A stretch of DNA of 64,000 nucleotides from Sulfurovum sp. UBA4779 (GTDB lineage Bacteria; Campylobacterota; Campylobacteria; Campylobacterales; Sulfurovaceae), in the NCBI GenBank assembly GCA_002403155.1, contig DHHF01000011.1:37961-101960 (forward strand). Reading direction: 5' to 3'. The notes under the pieces are model-generated. The model was not told the origin of the DNA and did no database searches. It worked only from the letters and a program-made list of their open reading frames with translations. Shown here in pieces: positions 42,799 to 51,277 of the stretch. Position 1 is the first letter of the stretch. Each line of letters opens with the position of its first letter. The position numbers were made by a program, and so were the translations under genes.

Positions 42799-42929
42799 TG
42801 TTTATCCTGTATTTTTATATAGAAGCAGTATTATAGGCGAACTATGTTAAAAATGTGTTAAATCTCTGTTGCAGCCGCAAGTGACGCCGTTTGGCTCTCT
42901 TTTTAAGTAGTTTCAGTCCAACTCTAAGC

Positions 42930-42935
42930 TATAAT
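42930..42935 (+). promoter_or_regulatory. -10 box of gyrA
   Basis: TATAAT lies 34 bases before the gyrA ATG. AGTAGTTTCAGT (42906-42917) sits 12 bases upstream, shared with the ybiT promoter. Confidence 0.55.
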
Positions 42936-42969
42936 AATCCAATTTTTTTGCAAAGTATAAGGAAGTCTA

Positions 42970-45468
42970 ATGAGTGATTTGTTTGAAGATCGAAACAATA
43001 TTGAAGAGGTACTGATAGAAGACAGTATCAAGTCAAGTTACCTTGACTATTCGATGAGCGTTATTATCGGTAGAGCATTGCCTGATGCCAGGGACGGGCT
43101 CAAGCCGGTACACCGCAGAATACTCTATGCGATGAATGAGCTCAATCTCTCACACAGAAGTCCCTATAAAAAATCTGCCCGTATTGTCGGGGATGTCATC
43201 GGTAAGTACCATCCGCACGGCGATACGGCAGTGTATGATGCGCTTGTGCGTATGGCACAGGATTTTTCGATGCAGGCACCGCTGATCGACGGGCAAGGAA
43301 ACTTTGGTTCGGTTGACGGGGACAGTGCGGCGGCGATGAGATATACCGAAGCGCGTATGACAAGGATTGCAGAAGATCTTTTAATCGACCTTGAAAAAGA
43401 AACGGTAGATTTTGTGCCCAATTACGATGACTCCTTGAGCGAGCCCGATGTATTGCCTACCCGCGTACCCAATTTGCTTCTTAACGGAAGTTCGGGTATT
43501 GCCGTCGGTATGGCAACCAATATTCCCCCTCACCGGCTGGATGAGTTGATCGGGGCGCTGATTTTGCGTATCGATGATCCTCGATCAACCGTTGAGGATA
43601 TGATGGGCAAAGTGCAGGGGCCCGACTTTCCGACCGGCGGCATTATATTCGGGCGCAAAGGGATTACGGATGCCTATGAGACGGGGCGGGGACGCATCAA
43701 AGTGCGTGCAAAGACACACATCGAAGAGAAAGGGAGCCGGGAGATCATCGTCATTGACGAGCTTCCCTATCAGGTCAACAAAGCAAGGCTGATTGAAAAC
43801 ATCGCGCAATTGGTCCGTGAGAAGCATATCGAAGGCATTTCCGAGATCAGGGATGAGTCTGACCGCGAAGGTATCCGCGTGGTGATGGAGCTTAAGCGCG
43901 ATGCGATGAGCGATATCGTGCTCAACAACCTTTTCAAAAGCACACAGATGCAAGTAACCTTTGGCATTATCATGCTTGCCATCGTCAACAAAGAACCCAA
44001 AGTATTCAACCTGCTTGAACTTTTTGACCTTTTCTTGAAACATAGAAAAACCATTGTAATCCGCAGAACGATATTTGACCTGGAAAAAGCAAGAGCAAGG
44101 GCGCATATCTTAGAAGGCCTTAAGATCGCCGTGGACAATATCGATGAAGTGATCAAGATCATCCGCGCCAGCAATGACGACAATGAAGCCAAAACCAGCC
44201 TGATGGAGCGTTTTGCGCTTTCGGAGATCCAGGCCAAAGCGATCTTGGAGATGAGGCTTAGACGTCTGACCGGCCTTGAGATAGAGAAGATTGAAAACGA
44301 GCTTGCCGAGTTGAGAAAATTGATCGAAGAGCTTGAAAGCATCTTAAAAAGCGAAGAAAAGATCAACGAGGTGATCAAAGCAGAACTCCTAGAGATCAAA
44401 GAGAAATACTCTACGCCGCGACGTACGGAGATTATCGATGACTATGATGATATCGATATTGAAGATCTGATCGCCGATGAGCCGATGGTTGTGACGATTA
44501 CGCACCGAGGATACATCAAACGCGTACCGGTCAAATCATACGAAAAACAGCATCGCGGAGGCAAAGGAAAAATTGCCGTTACGACCCATGAAGATGACTT
44601 TATCGAGCGTTTCTTTATCTCCAACACCCATGATACATTGATGTTTGTCACCGACAAAGGGCAGCTTTACTGGCTCAAAGTGTACCGCATCCCTGAGGGA
44701 AGCCGTACGGCCAAAGGCAAAGCGGTGGTCAACCTGATCAACCTTGAACAGGATGAAAAGATCATGGCGATCATTCCGACAACCGATTTTAATGCAGACA
44801 AAAGCTTGGTATTCTTCACGAAAAACGGCATCGTCAAGCGAACGAACCTTTCAGAGTATGCCAATATTCGAAGCAACGGTGTCAGAGCGATCAATCTTGA
44901 CGAAGATGACGGGCTTGTAGAGGCCAAGATCGTTACGCCTCAGACAAAATGGCTCTTTGTTGCGACCAAAAAAGGCCTTTGCATCCGATTTAAAGTCGAA
45001 GAAGCAAGAGAGATCGGCAGGGTGGCAAGAGGGGTCACGGCGATCAAGTTTAAAATCGCAGGCGATTATGTATGCGGCGCGACGACAATCGAAAACGAAG
45101 AGGATGAACTGCTGATGATCAGCGAAAAAGGCCTCGGAAAACGTACAACCGCCAGCGAATACCGTGAGCAAAGCCGCGCAGGAAAAGGGGTGATCTCTAT
45201 GAAGCTGACTCCTAAAACCGGAGACGTGGTAGGCGTTGTTTTTGTAGAAGAGGATAAAGATTTGATGTGTCTGACCAGTGTGGGCAAAATGATCCGCGTC
45301 GATATGGAAACGATCCGCAAAGCCGGAAGAAACACCTCAGGGGTCAAGATCGTCAACGTAGAAAAAGAAGACAAAGTCGTAAGTATCGCCAAATGTCCCA
45401 AAGAAGAAGAACCCGGCGATGAGGGCAGCGAAGAGAATACAAATCAAACATTAGGATTGCTAGAATGA
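42970..45468 (+). CDS. gyrA: DNA gyrase subunit A
   Basis: Catalytic breakage-reunion subunit of gyrase. The active tyrosine is Tyr125 in AAMRYTEARM. The quinolone-resistance region reads HPHGDTAVYD (residues 81-90), with Thr at 86 and Asp at 90; these are the usual susceptible residues known from Campylobacter. The C-terminal pinwheel has a GyrA box QHRGGKG near 525 (Q-R-R in E. coli), so supercoiling ability is expected. The end is acidic. 832 residues. It overlaps asd by 4 bases and heads the gyrA-asd-yqhA-hemE series. Confidence 0.98.
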   Translation: MSDLFEDRNNIEEVLIEDSIKSSYLDYSMSVIIGRALPDARDGLKPVHRRILYAMNELNLSHRSPYKKSARIVGDVIGKYHPHGDTAVYDALVRMAQDFSMQAPLIDGQGNFGSVDGDSAAAMRYTEARMTRIAEDLLIDLEKETVDFVPNYDDSLSEPDVLPTRVPNLLLNGSSGIAVGMATNIPPHRLDELIGALILRIDDPRSTVEDMMGKVQGPDFPTGGIIFGRKGITDAYETGRGRIKVRAKTHIEEKGSREIIVIDELPYQVNKARLIENIAQLVREKHIEGISEIRDESDREGIRVVMELKRDAMSDIVLNNLFKSTQMQVTFGIIMLAIVNKEPKVFNLLELFDLFLKHRKTIVIRRTIFDLEKARARAHILEGLKIAVDNIDEVIKIIRASNDDNEAKTSLMERFALSEIQAKAILEMRLRRLTGLEIEKIENELAELRKLIEELESILKSEEKINEVIKAELLEIKEKYSTPRRTEIIDDYDDIDIEDLIADEPMVVTITHRGYIKRVPVKSYEKQHRGGKGKIAVTTHEDDFIERFFISNTHDTLMFVTDKGQLYWLKVYRIPEGSRTAKGKAVVNLINLEQDEKIMAIIPTTDFNADKSLVFFTKNGIVKRTNLSEYANIRSNGVRAINLDEDDGLVEAKIVTPQTKWLFVATKKGLCIRFKVEEAREIGRVARGVTAIKFKIAGDYVCGATTIENEEDELLMISEKGLGKRTTASEYREQSRAGKGVISMKLTPKTGDVVGVVFVEEDKDLMCLTSVGKMIRVDMETIRKAGRNTSGVKIVNVEKEDKVVSIAKCPKEEEPGDEGSEENTNQTLGLLE

Positions 45469-46499
45469 AAAAATACAATATTGCTGTAGTAGGCGCCTCC
45501 GGTGCGGTGGGCGAAGAGATTTTTAGAGTACTAGAAGAGATGAAGTTTCCGATCAATTCTATTTTGCCGCTGGCAAGCGCAAGAAGTGCAGGCGAAGAGA
45601 TAGAGTGCCAAGGCGAGGCTTACAAAATAGAAGAGCTCACGCCCGAAGTGTTTGAAGGCAGAGATATCGATATCGCTTTTTTTTCCGCAGGCGGGAGCAT
45701 CTCGGCACAATATGCCCAGTATGCCGTGGAAGCCGGAGCGGTCGTCATCGACAATACTTCACACTTTAGGATGGATCCGAAAGTGCCGCTCGTGGTACCT
45801 GAGGTGAATCCCGAAGATATCAAGCGTTGGGAAGAGACGGGAATCATTGCAAACCCTAACTGTTCTACCATCCAGATGGTGCATCTGCTCAAGCCCCTCC
45901 ATGATCTTTACGGGATCAAAAGGGTTGACGTGAGCACCTACCAAGCCGTCAGCGGTGCAGGGAAAAAAGGGATGGAGGAGTTGGTGATGCAGATGCAGGC
46001 ATTTTTCAACTTCTCCCTGGATCAAGCCAAAGTGGAAGCGTTTGCCCATAGAATTGCACTCAATGTCATTCCGCATATTGATACGCCCCAGCCCAACGGC
46101 TACACAAAAGAAGAGATGAAGATGGTCAATGAGACCAATAAAATCATGCACGCTTCCATCGCGGTATCGGCTACCTGTGTGCGCGTGCCTGTACTCAGAA
46201 GCCACAGCGAATCCATCACGATCACGTTCGAAGACAGTGTCGATGTCGATGTGCAAAAAGTAAAAGAGGCGCTCGGGGCGTATGAAAATGTAGTGATCAT
46301 GGACGATCTTGAAAACAAACAATACCCTATGCCTTCCATAGCAACCGATACCGATTTTACTTACGTAGGGCGTATCAGAAAAGATCTTTTTGCAAAAAAT
46401 ATGCTGCATCTTTGGGGAGTAGCCGACCAAGTACGCGTCGGCGCAGCAACCAATGCGGTGAGAATTGCACAAAAATGGATCGCAATGGAGCATGAATGA
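45465..46499 (+). CDS. asd: Aspartate-semialdehyde dehydrogenase
   Basis: Reduces aspartyl phosphate to the semialdehyde for lysine, diaminopimelate, methionine and threonine synthesis. The NADP site AVVGASGAVGEEI is at residues 7-19, the active cysteine is Cys133 (NPNCSTIQ), and YQAVSGAGKKG follows. The 344 residues are usual. Its start overlaps the gyrA stop and its end overlaps yqhA, each by ATGA. Confidence 0.97.
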   Translation: MKKYNIAVVGASGAVGEEIFRVLEEMKFPINSILPLASARSAGEEIECQGEAYKIEELTPEVFEGRDIDIAFFSAGGSISAQYAQYAVEAGAVVIDNTSHFRMDPKVPLVVPEVNPEDIKRWEETGIIANPNCSTIQMVHLLKPLHDLYGIKRVDVSTYQAVSGAGKKGMEELVMQMQAFFNFSLDQAKVEAFAHRIALNVIPHIDTPQPNGYTKEEMKMVNETNKIMHASIAVSATCVRVPVLRSHSESITITFEDSVDVDVQKVKEALGAYENVVIMDDLENKQYPMPSIATDTDFTYVGRIRKDLFAKNMLHLWGVADQVRVGAATNAVRIAQKWIAMEHE

Positions 46500-47011
46500 A
46501 ATTGATAGAGCGCTTTTTTGAAAATATTCTTTGGAATTCGCGGTTTTTTGTGTTGCTGGCCGTGATTTTCAGTATGCTTGGGGGCATGGCGCTTTTTATC
46601 GTTGCCAGTATGGATATCTGGGGTGTCGTAACCCACGTTGCCGGTGTCTATATCAACCATTTGCATCCTGAGGATTTTCATGAAGAGGTGGTGGGCGGAC
46701 TGATCGGGGCGATTGATTTGTATTTGATGGCCATCGTGATGTTTATCTTCGGTTTTGGTTTGTATGAGCTGTTTATCTCCGATATCGATATCGCCAAAGA
46801 AAGCGCTTCCTCAAGAATCCTTGAGATCCATTCGCTTGATGAGCTCAAAGACAAACTGGCAAAAGTGATCGTGATGGTACTGATCGTCAGTTTTTTTCAA
46901 AGAGTCCTGCATACAGATTATAGCGGCGCTTTGGAGATGCTCTACTTTTCTGTCTCCATTTTGGGGCTTTCGGTAGGACTATATTTTTTACATAAAGGCG
47001 GTAATCATTGA
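46496..47011 (+). CDS. YqhA/UPF0114-family membrane protein
   Basis: A 171-residue inner-membrane protein with four predicted helices (about 15-38, 62-90, 112-130 and 140-162). The N-terminus ERFFENILWNSRFFVLLAVI matches the UPF0114 family. Function is unknown. It lies between asd and hemE, overlapping both by a few bases, so it must be expressed with them, but no common role is evident. Confidence 0.88.
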   Translation: MKLIERFFENILWNSRFFVLLAVIFSMLGGMALFIVASMDIWGVVTHVAGVYINHLHPEDFHEEVVGGLIGAIDLYLMAIVMFIFGFGLYELFISDIDIAKESASSRILEIHSLDELKDKLAKVIVMVLIVSFFQRVLHTDYSGALEMLYFSVSILGLSVGLYFLHKGGNH

Positions 47012-48045
47012 TGGGTAAAATATTTGTAGATGCCTGTTTGGGCAAAGAGACCCCGTACACTCCGGTTTGGATGATGCGGCAGGCAGGACGCTACCTTCCT
47101 GAATACAGAGAAGTCAGAGCGCAAGCGGGGAATTTTTTGAACCTGTGCCATGATCCTCAAAAAGCGTGCGAGGTTACCTTGCAGCCGGTGGATATCCTGG
47201 ATGTGGATGCGGCGATTTTGTTCTCCGATATCCTTGTCGTTCCCAACGAGATGGGTATGAAGCTTGATTTCGTGGTGGGAGAAGGCCCCGTATTTGAAAG
47301 CCCTATCAAAACACAAGCAGACCTGGATGCGCTGGCAGGCGGTGAGGAAGCGGCCGGCAAGCTTACGTATGTCTATGAGACGATCAAGCTCATCAAAGCG
47401 CAGCTTGCGCAGGACAAAGCGCTCATAGGATTTACCGGTGCACCCTGGACGCTGGCGACTTATATGATCGAAGGGCAGGGGACAAAAACCTACAACATAT
47501 GCAAAAAGATGATGTACTCTCAGCCGGAGCTTTTGCACCGCATCTTGGCAAAAGTCACCGAAGTGGTGAAGCTGTATATGGAAAAACAGATCCAGGCAGG
47601 AGTGGATGTCGTGCAGATCTTTGACAGCTGGGCCGCAGCGATCGAGCCGGCAAAGTATGATGAGTTCTCCTGGCAGTATATGGTACAGATCGCCGATTAT
47701 CTGAAAGCAAAATACCCGCATATCCCCATCATCATGTTCCCCAAAGGCATCCCTGCCTTTTTGGACAACGTATACGGAAACTTTGACGTGTTCGGGGTAG
47801 ACTGGTCAACACCGATGGCGCTTGCCAAAGAAAAACTGGGAAAAAGATATGTCCTTCAGGGCAATATGGAACCGTGCCGTCTCTATTCGCAAGAGGCAAC
47901 CAAAGAGTGTGTCGCATCTTTGGCAAATACGATGAAAGAGGGAAGACACATCTTCAATCTGGGCCACGGCATCCTGCCTGATGTTCCGGTGAAAAATGCA
48001 AAATATTTTGTAAAACTCTGCCAAGAACTTTCCAAAAGAGCCTAA
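47011..48045 (+). CDS. hemE: Uroporphyrinogen decarboxylase
   Basis: HemE removes four carboxyl groups from uroporphyrinogen III to give coproporphyrinogen III in heme synthesis. Signature TPVWMMRQAGRYLPEYREVR is near residues 15-35; GFTGAPWTLATYMIEGQG and FDSWAAAIEP follow. The 344 residues are usual. The ATG shares one base with the yqhA stop (TGATG); an in-frame TTG three bases earlier is unlikely. Confidence 0.97.
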   Translation: MGKIFVDACLGKETPYTPVWMMRQAGRYLPEYREVRAQAGNFLNLCHDPQKACEVTLQPVDILDVDAAILFSDILVVPNEMGMKLDFVVGEGPVFESPIKTQADLDALAGGEEAAGKLTYVYETIKLIKAQLAQDKALIGFTGAPWTLATYMIEGQGTKTYNICKKMMYSQPELLHRILAKVTEVVKLYMEKQIQAGVDVVQIFDSWAAAIEPAKYDEFSWQYMVQIADYLKAKYPHIPIIMFPKGIPAFLDNVYGNFDVFGVDWSTPMALAKEKLGKRYVLQGNMEPCRLYSQEATKECVASLANTMKEGRHIFNLGHGILPDVPVKNAKYFVKLCQELSKRA

Positions 48046-48054
48046 GCCAAAACA

Positions 48055-48077
48055 GGACAAAAGCACCGCTTTTGTCC
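48055..48077 (+). terminator. Hairpin after hemE
   Basis: GGACAAAAGC and GCTTTTGTCC form a perfect 10-bp stem with a 3-base loop, 10 bases after the hemE stop. The T-rich stretch begins 20 bases later, so it may be a terminator or a 3'-end protection hairpin of the gyrA operon message. Confidence 0.6.
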
Positions 48078-48123
48078 GGGGCGCAATAAATGGCGTCATT
48101 TTTATATTTTGTCCTAAAAACCC

Positions 48124-48152
48124 TTGACTTTTAAAAAGTTTTTTATTATAAT
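48124..48152 (+). promoter_or_regulatory. Sigma70-type promoter of tRNA-Asn
   Basis: TTGACT (48124-48129) and TATAAT (48147-48152) are separated by 17 bases, a near-consensus pair 50 bases before the tRNA. Confidence 0.85.
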
Positions 48153-48201
48153 CTCACCCACGAAACAAGCACCTTAGCTTTTTCTTAACCTTAACAACCA
48201 T

Positions 48202-48276
48202 TCCGGATTAGCTCAGCGGTAGAGTAGGTGACTGTTAATCACTTGGTCACTGGTTCGAATCCAGTATCCGGAGCCA
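48202..48276 (+). tRNA. tRNA-Asn (anticodon GTT)
   Basis: A complete 75-base cloverleaf with encoded CCA. The acceptor stem TCCGGAT pairs with ATCCGGA; the discriminator is G. Anticodon stem GGTGA/TCACT holds the loop CTGTTAA with anticodon GTT, reading AAC and AAT. The T arm is ACTGG/CCAGT around TTCGAAT. Confidence 0.97.
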
Positions 48277-48339
48277 CTTCTCTTAAAAATCATCTGAAAA
48301 TTATACCAAAAAGCAAAAACTTAAAAATCTGGCTCTAGC

Positions 48340-48408
48340 TTATTTTTTGTACATTTCATATTCTTTTTTCGCCAATTCAAACAATGAACCCTGAAAGCAC
48401 GATACCAT
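48340..48408 (-). pseudogene. Possible short C-terminal gene fragment
   Basis: A 22-codon frame (ATG to TAA) ending FELAKKEYEMYKK. Its composition looks protein-like, and it butts directly against the IS30-like remnant on the other strand. It may be the tail of a gene cut by the insertion, or chance. I cannot name a family. Confidence 0.2.
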
Positions 48409-48645
48409 ATTTCCACTTTATTGAAGAAAGGACGGAAGCAAAAAGAGATCGCAGAATCGATCGGAGTACATCCTTCTACGATAAGTAGAGAGATACGACG
48501 CAATAGTGATACACTAACTAAAAAATACAGTTATGAGTTTGCTCATTCTGTTACGCTTAAAATGTCGCAAACAGATTTTAAAGCGCCGGCAGAAGCCCGG
48601 TGCTTTGATACTGCAGTAAATTATCTTGTCTCATCGTCCAGATAG
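48388..48645 (+). pseudogene. IS30-family transposase remnant (N-terminal fragment)
   Basis: The frame opens after a stop at 48385, without a proper start, and carries the N-terminal DNA-binding helices of an IS30 transposase: RYHISTLLKKGRKQKEIAES, IGVHPSTISREIRRNS, YSYEFAHSVTLK. After about 60 codons similarity ends and the frame runs into the opposite-strand lipoprotein gene. The DDE catalytic part is missing and no terminal repeats are visible, so it is a dead fragment just downstream of tRNA-Asn. Confidence 0.75.
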
Positions 48646-48842
48646 CCGATCCCTGCACCCACCGCCGTGCCTACGGCTGCACCGGTGAGTACATTATGCC
48701 CGGTGACACCTGAGACGACAGCCCCGGTACCCGCGCCTATGAGGGCACCTTTTTTGGTGCTGGGACCTACTTGCGCGCATCCGCTTGCCAATACTGCTGC
48801 AATACCCGCAGCCAGCAAAGTTTTTATAGTTATCCTTTTCAT
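48621..48842 (-). CDS. Small glycine-zipper lipoprotein
   Basis: A 73-residue protein with a lipoprotein signal peptide: lipobox LASGC, cysteine 22 as lipidation site. The mature part is a glycine zipper (GALIGAGTGAVVSGVTGHNV, then GAAVGTAVGAGIGYL), similar to the OsmB/SlyB-like Gly-zipper families. It is probably in the outer membrane, since the residue after Cys is Ala. AAGGAG lies nine bases before the ATG. Single gene. Confidence 0.85.
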   Translation of the reverse strand: MKRITIKTLLAAGIAAVLASGCAQVGPSTKKGALIGAGTGAVVSGVTGHNVLTGAAVGTAVGAGIGYLDDETR

Positions 48843-48943
48843 CGCGATGTCTCCTTTTTTATTTTATCATTTGATATTATCATAGCATAAAAATGGGTAT
48901 TTTGTATCCAAGGAAAGAGGGCTAGATTAAAGATTTGTTTGAC

Positions 48944-48949
48944 TATAAT
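48944..48949 (+). promoter_or_regulatory. -10 box of the polysaccharide locus
   Basis: TATAAT, 26 bases before the first gene's ATG, with GAGGA ribosome site at 48964-48968. It is the only clear promoter before the tight gene series to 57.4 kb. Confidence 0.55.
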
Positions 48950-48975
48950 TTCCCAATTTTATATGAGGATAGCAG

Positions 48976-50232
48976 ATGTCTTGCAAAATCGCGGTTATTG
49001 GTTTGGGTTATGTGGGGTTGCCGTTGGCGGCAGCGTTTGCAGAAAAGTATCCTATCGTCGGATTTGATATCCAGCAGGCGCGGATTGATGAATTGTCTCA
49101 AGCCCATGACCGGACGCTGGAACTCAGCGGCGAACAGCTTCAGCGGGCAATCGACGGCGGAATGCAGTTTACGACAAAACTGGATGATATCTCTGATTGT
49201 AATATCTATATCGTCACGGTTCCCACGCCGATCGACAAACACAAAAAACCGGACCTTACCCCATTGATAAAAGCAAGTGAATCGATCGGAAAAGTACTCA
49301 AAAAAGATGATATCGTTATTTATGAAAGCACCGTATATCCGGGATGTACCGAAGAAGAGTGTGTACCTGTACTCGAAAAGTTCAGCGGATTGAAGTTTAA
49401 CGTTGATTTCTTCTGCGGTTACAGCCCTGAACGGATCAATCCCGGTGATAAAGAGCACACAGTGACTAAAATCAAAAAGGTTACCAGCGGCAGCACCCCG
49501 CAGATCGGGCAAAAAGTCGATGCACTTTATGCCAGCATTATTACCGCGGGAACCCATCTTGTTCCGACGATCAAAGTGGCCGAAGCGGCAAAAGTTATCG
49601 AAAATTCCCAGCGCGATATCAACATCGCGTTTGTGAATGAACTGGCGGTGATCTTTAACAAGCTTGACATCGATACCGAAGCGGTACTGGAAGCTGCCGG
49701 GACCAAATGGAACTTTCTGCCGTTTCGTCCGGGACTCGTCGGGGGGCACTGCATTGGCGTCGATCCTTATTACCTCACCTACAAAGCACAAGAGATCGGC
49801 TATAACCCTGAGATCATCCTTGCAGGACGACGGCTCAATGACAACATGGGGATCTATGTGGCCAACCAGGTGATCAAACTGATGATCAAAAAAGGGCATA
49901 AAATCGAAGGATCAAAAGTGCTGGTTTTGGGGATCACCTTTAAAGAAAACTGCCCCGATATCCGAAACAGCCGCGTCATCGATGTGATCCATGAACTTCA
50001 GGAGTTTGGCGTCAATGTTGACGTGTATGATCCATGGGCGGACAAAGCCGAAGTTAAACATGAGTACGGTATTGATATGGCCGAGTCCTTTGAATATGGC
50101 AACTATGAGGCAATGGTTTTAGCCGTTGCGCACCATCAGTTTAAATCCTTTGATTTGCACAAGACGGACAAGTGTGTACTGTTTGATATCAAATCATTTA
50201 TTGATCGCAAAAAAGTGGACGGAAGACTGTAA
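48976..50232 (+). CDS. tviB: UDP-N-acetylhexosamine 6-dehydrogenase (TviB/WbpO type)
   Basis: Oxidises UDP-GlcNAc or UDP-GalNAc to the uronic acid. The NAD-binding site VIGLGYVGLPLAAAF is at residues 7-21. The catalytic cysteine is Cys259 in GGHCIGVDPYYL, and GITFKENCPDIRNSRV is near 322. The 418 residues match the Vi-antigen enzyme TviB and Pseudomonas WbpO. The next gene, a TviC-type epimerase, starts directly after its stop, so the pair probably makes UDP-GalNAcA. The symbol reflects family resemblance. Confidence 0.88.
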   Translation: MSCKIAVIGLGYVGLPLAAAFAEKYPIVGFDIQQARIDELSQAHDRTLELSGEQLQRAIDGGMQFTTKLDDISDCNIYIVTVPTPIDKHKKPDLTPLIKASESIGKVLKKDDIVIYESTVYPGCTEEECVPVLEKFSGLKFNVDFFCGYSPERINPGDKEHTVTKIKKVTSGSTPQIGQKVDALYASIITAGTHLVPTIKVAEAAKVIENSQRDINIAFVNELAVIFNKLDIDTEAVLEAAGTKWNFLPFRPGLVGGHCIGVDPYYLTYKAQEIGYNPEIILAGRRLNDNMGIYVANQVIKLMIKKGHKIEGSKVLVLGITFKENCPDIRNSRVIDVIHELQEFGVNVDVYDPWADKAEVKHEYGIDMAESFEYGNYEAMVLAVAHHQFKSFDLHKTDKCVLFDIKSFIDRKKVDGRL

Positions 50233-51258
50233 ATGAAAGCATTTGAACAATTACTGGAACGATTCAAAACTGAGCAGAAAACATGGCTTGTTACCGGAAA
50301 TGCAGGGTTCATCGGCTCAAATCTGGCCGAATTTCTCCTCAAGCACAATCAAAAAGTCATCGGTCTGGATAATTTTTCGACGGGTTATCAGCACAATATC
50401 GATGACGTCCTTTCCTCGGCCGGAGCAGACGCTGCCAAAAATTTCACCTTTATCCATGGGGACATCGCTGATTTCGAGACATGTCAAAAAGCCTGCAAAG
50501 GGGTCGATATCGTCTTGCATCAGGCGGCTCTGGGGTCTGTTCCCCGTTCCATCGCTGATCCCGTCACTTCCAACCGCTCCAACATCACCGGCTTTCTGAA
50601 CATGCTTACAGCAGCAAAAGATGCGGGGATCAAACGTTTTGTCTATGCGAGTTCCAGTTCGGTTTATGGCGATTCGGCTGAATTGCCCAAAGTCGAAGAG
50701 CGCACGGGCAATCTTCTCTCTCCTTATGCGGTCATGAAAATGACCAACGAACTCTATGCGGGGGTTTTTGCCCGCACTTACGGTATTGAGACGATCGGCT
50801 TGCGTTATTTCAATGTTTTTGGCCGACGCCAGGACCCCAACGGCGCCTATGCCGCGGTGATCCCCAAATGGGTCAGTTCACTCCTCTCGGATGAAGAGGT
50901 CTATATCAACGGTGACGGCGAAACCAGCCGCGATTTTACCTATATCGACAATGTCATCCAGATGAACCTTCTCGCAGGGACGACCGATAATCCGGCTGCG
51001 TTTGGCGAAGCGTTCAATGTCGCTGTCGGGGGACGGAATACGCTTAATGAGCTTTACGGGATCATCAATCAAGAGCTTGCGCAGTATATTGAAGGTTTTA
51101 AAGTTCGCCCGGCGATTTATCGCGATTTTCGTGCGGGTGATATCCGCCATTCCAATGCCAATATTGCCAAGGCGCAAACCCTTGTCGGCTATGCTCCCAC
51201 CCATACGATCGAGCAGGGAATGAAAGAAGCAATTGCGTGGTATGTAAAAAATATATAA
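50233..51258 (+). CDS. tviC: UDP-HexNAc(A) 4-epimerase (TviC/WbpP type)
   Basis: Short-chain dehydrogenase-type epimerase. The Rossmann motif is TGNAGFIGSNLAEFLL (residues 21-36, G-x-x-G-x-x-G). The catalytic triad contains SSSSVYGDS near 136 and Tyr165/Lys169 in SPYAVMK. LRYFNVFGRRQDPNGAYAAV is typical of WbpP/TviC, which act on GlcNAc-type nucleotides. The 341 residues fit. It starts with no gap after the dehydrogenase. Confidence 0.88.
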   Translation: MKAFEQLLERFKTEQKTWLVTGNAGFIGSNLAEFLLKHNQKVIGLDNFSTGYQHNIDDVLSSAGADAAKNFTFIHGDIADFETCQKACKGVDIVLHQAALGSVPRSIADPVTSNRSNITGFLNMLTAAKDAGIKRFVYASSSSVYGDSAELPKVEERTGNLLSPYAVMKMTNELYAGVFARTYGIETIGLRYFNVFGRRQDPNGAYAAVIPKWVSSLLSDEEVYINGDGETSRDFTYIDNVIQMNLLAGTTDNPAAFGEAFNVAVGGRNTLNELYGIINQELAQYIEGFKVRPAIYRDFRAGDIRHSNANIAKAQTLVGYAPTHTIEQGMKEAIAWYVKNI

Positions 51259-51277
51259 CGAACAAATACAGCACACT

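Noticed and set aside
42970..45468. Quinolone-resistance mutation in gyrA
   Set aside because: Thr86 and Asp90 are the normal susceptible residues in Campylobacterota.
48202..48660. Integrated genomic island bounded by an att repeat of tRNA-Asn
   Set aside because: No second copy of the tRNA 3' end and no integrase gene were seen in the window.
48943..49899. 318-codon open frame antisense to the TviB-type gene
   Set aside because: The plus-strand protein is complete and conserved; the antisense product has no recognisable feature.
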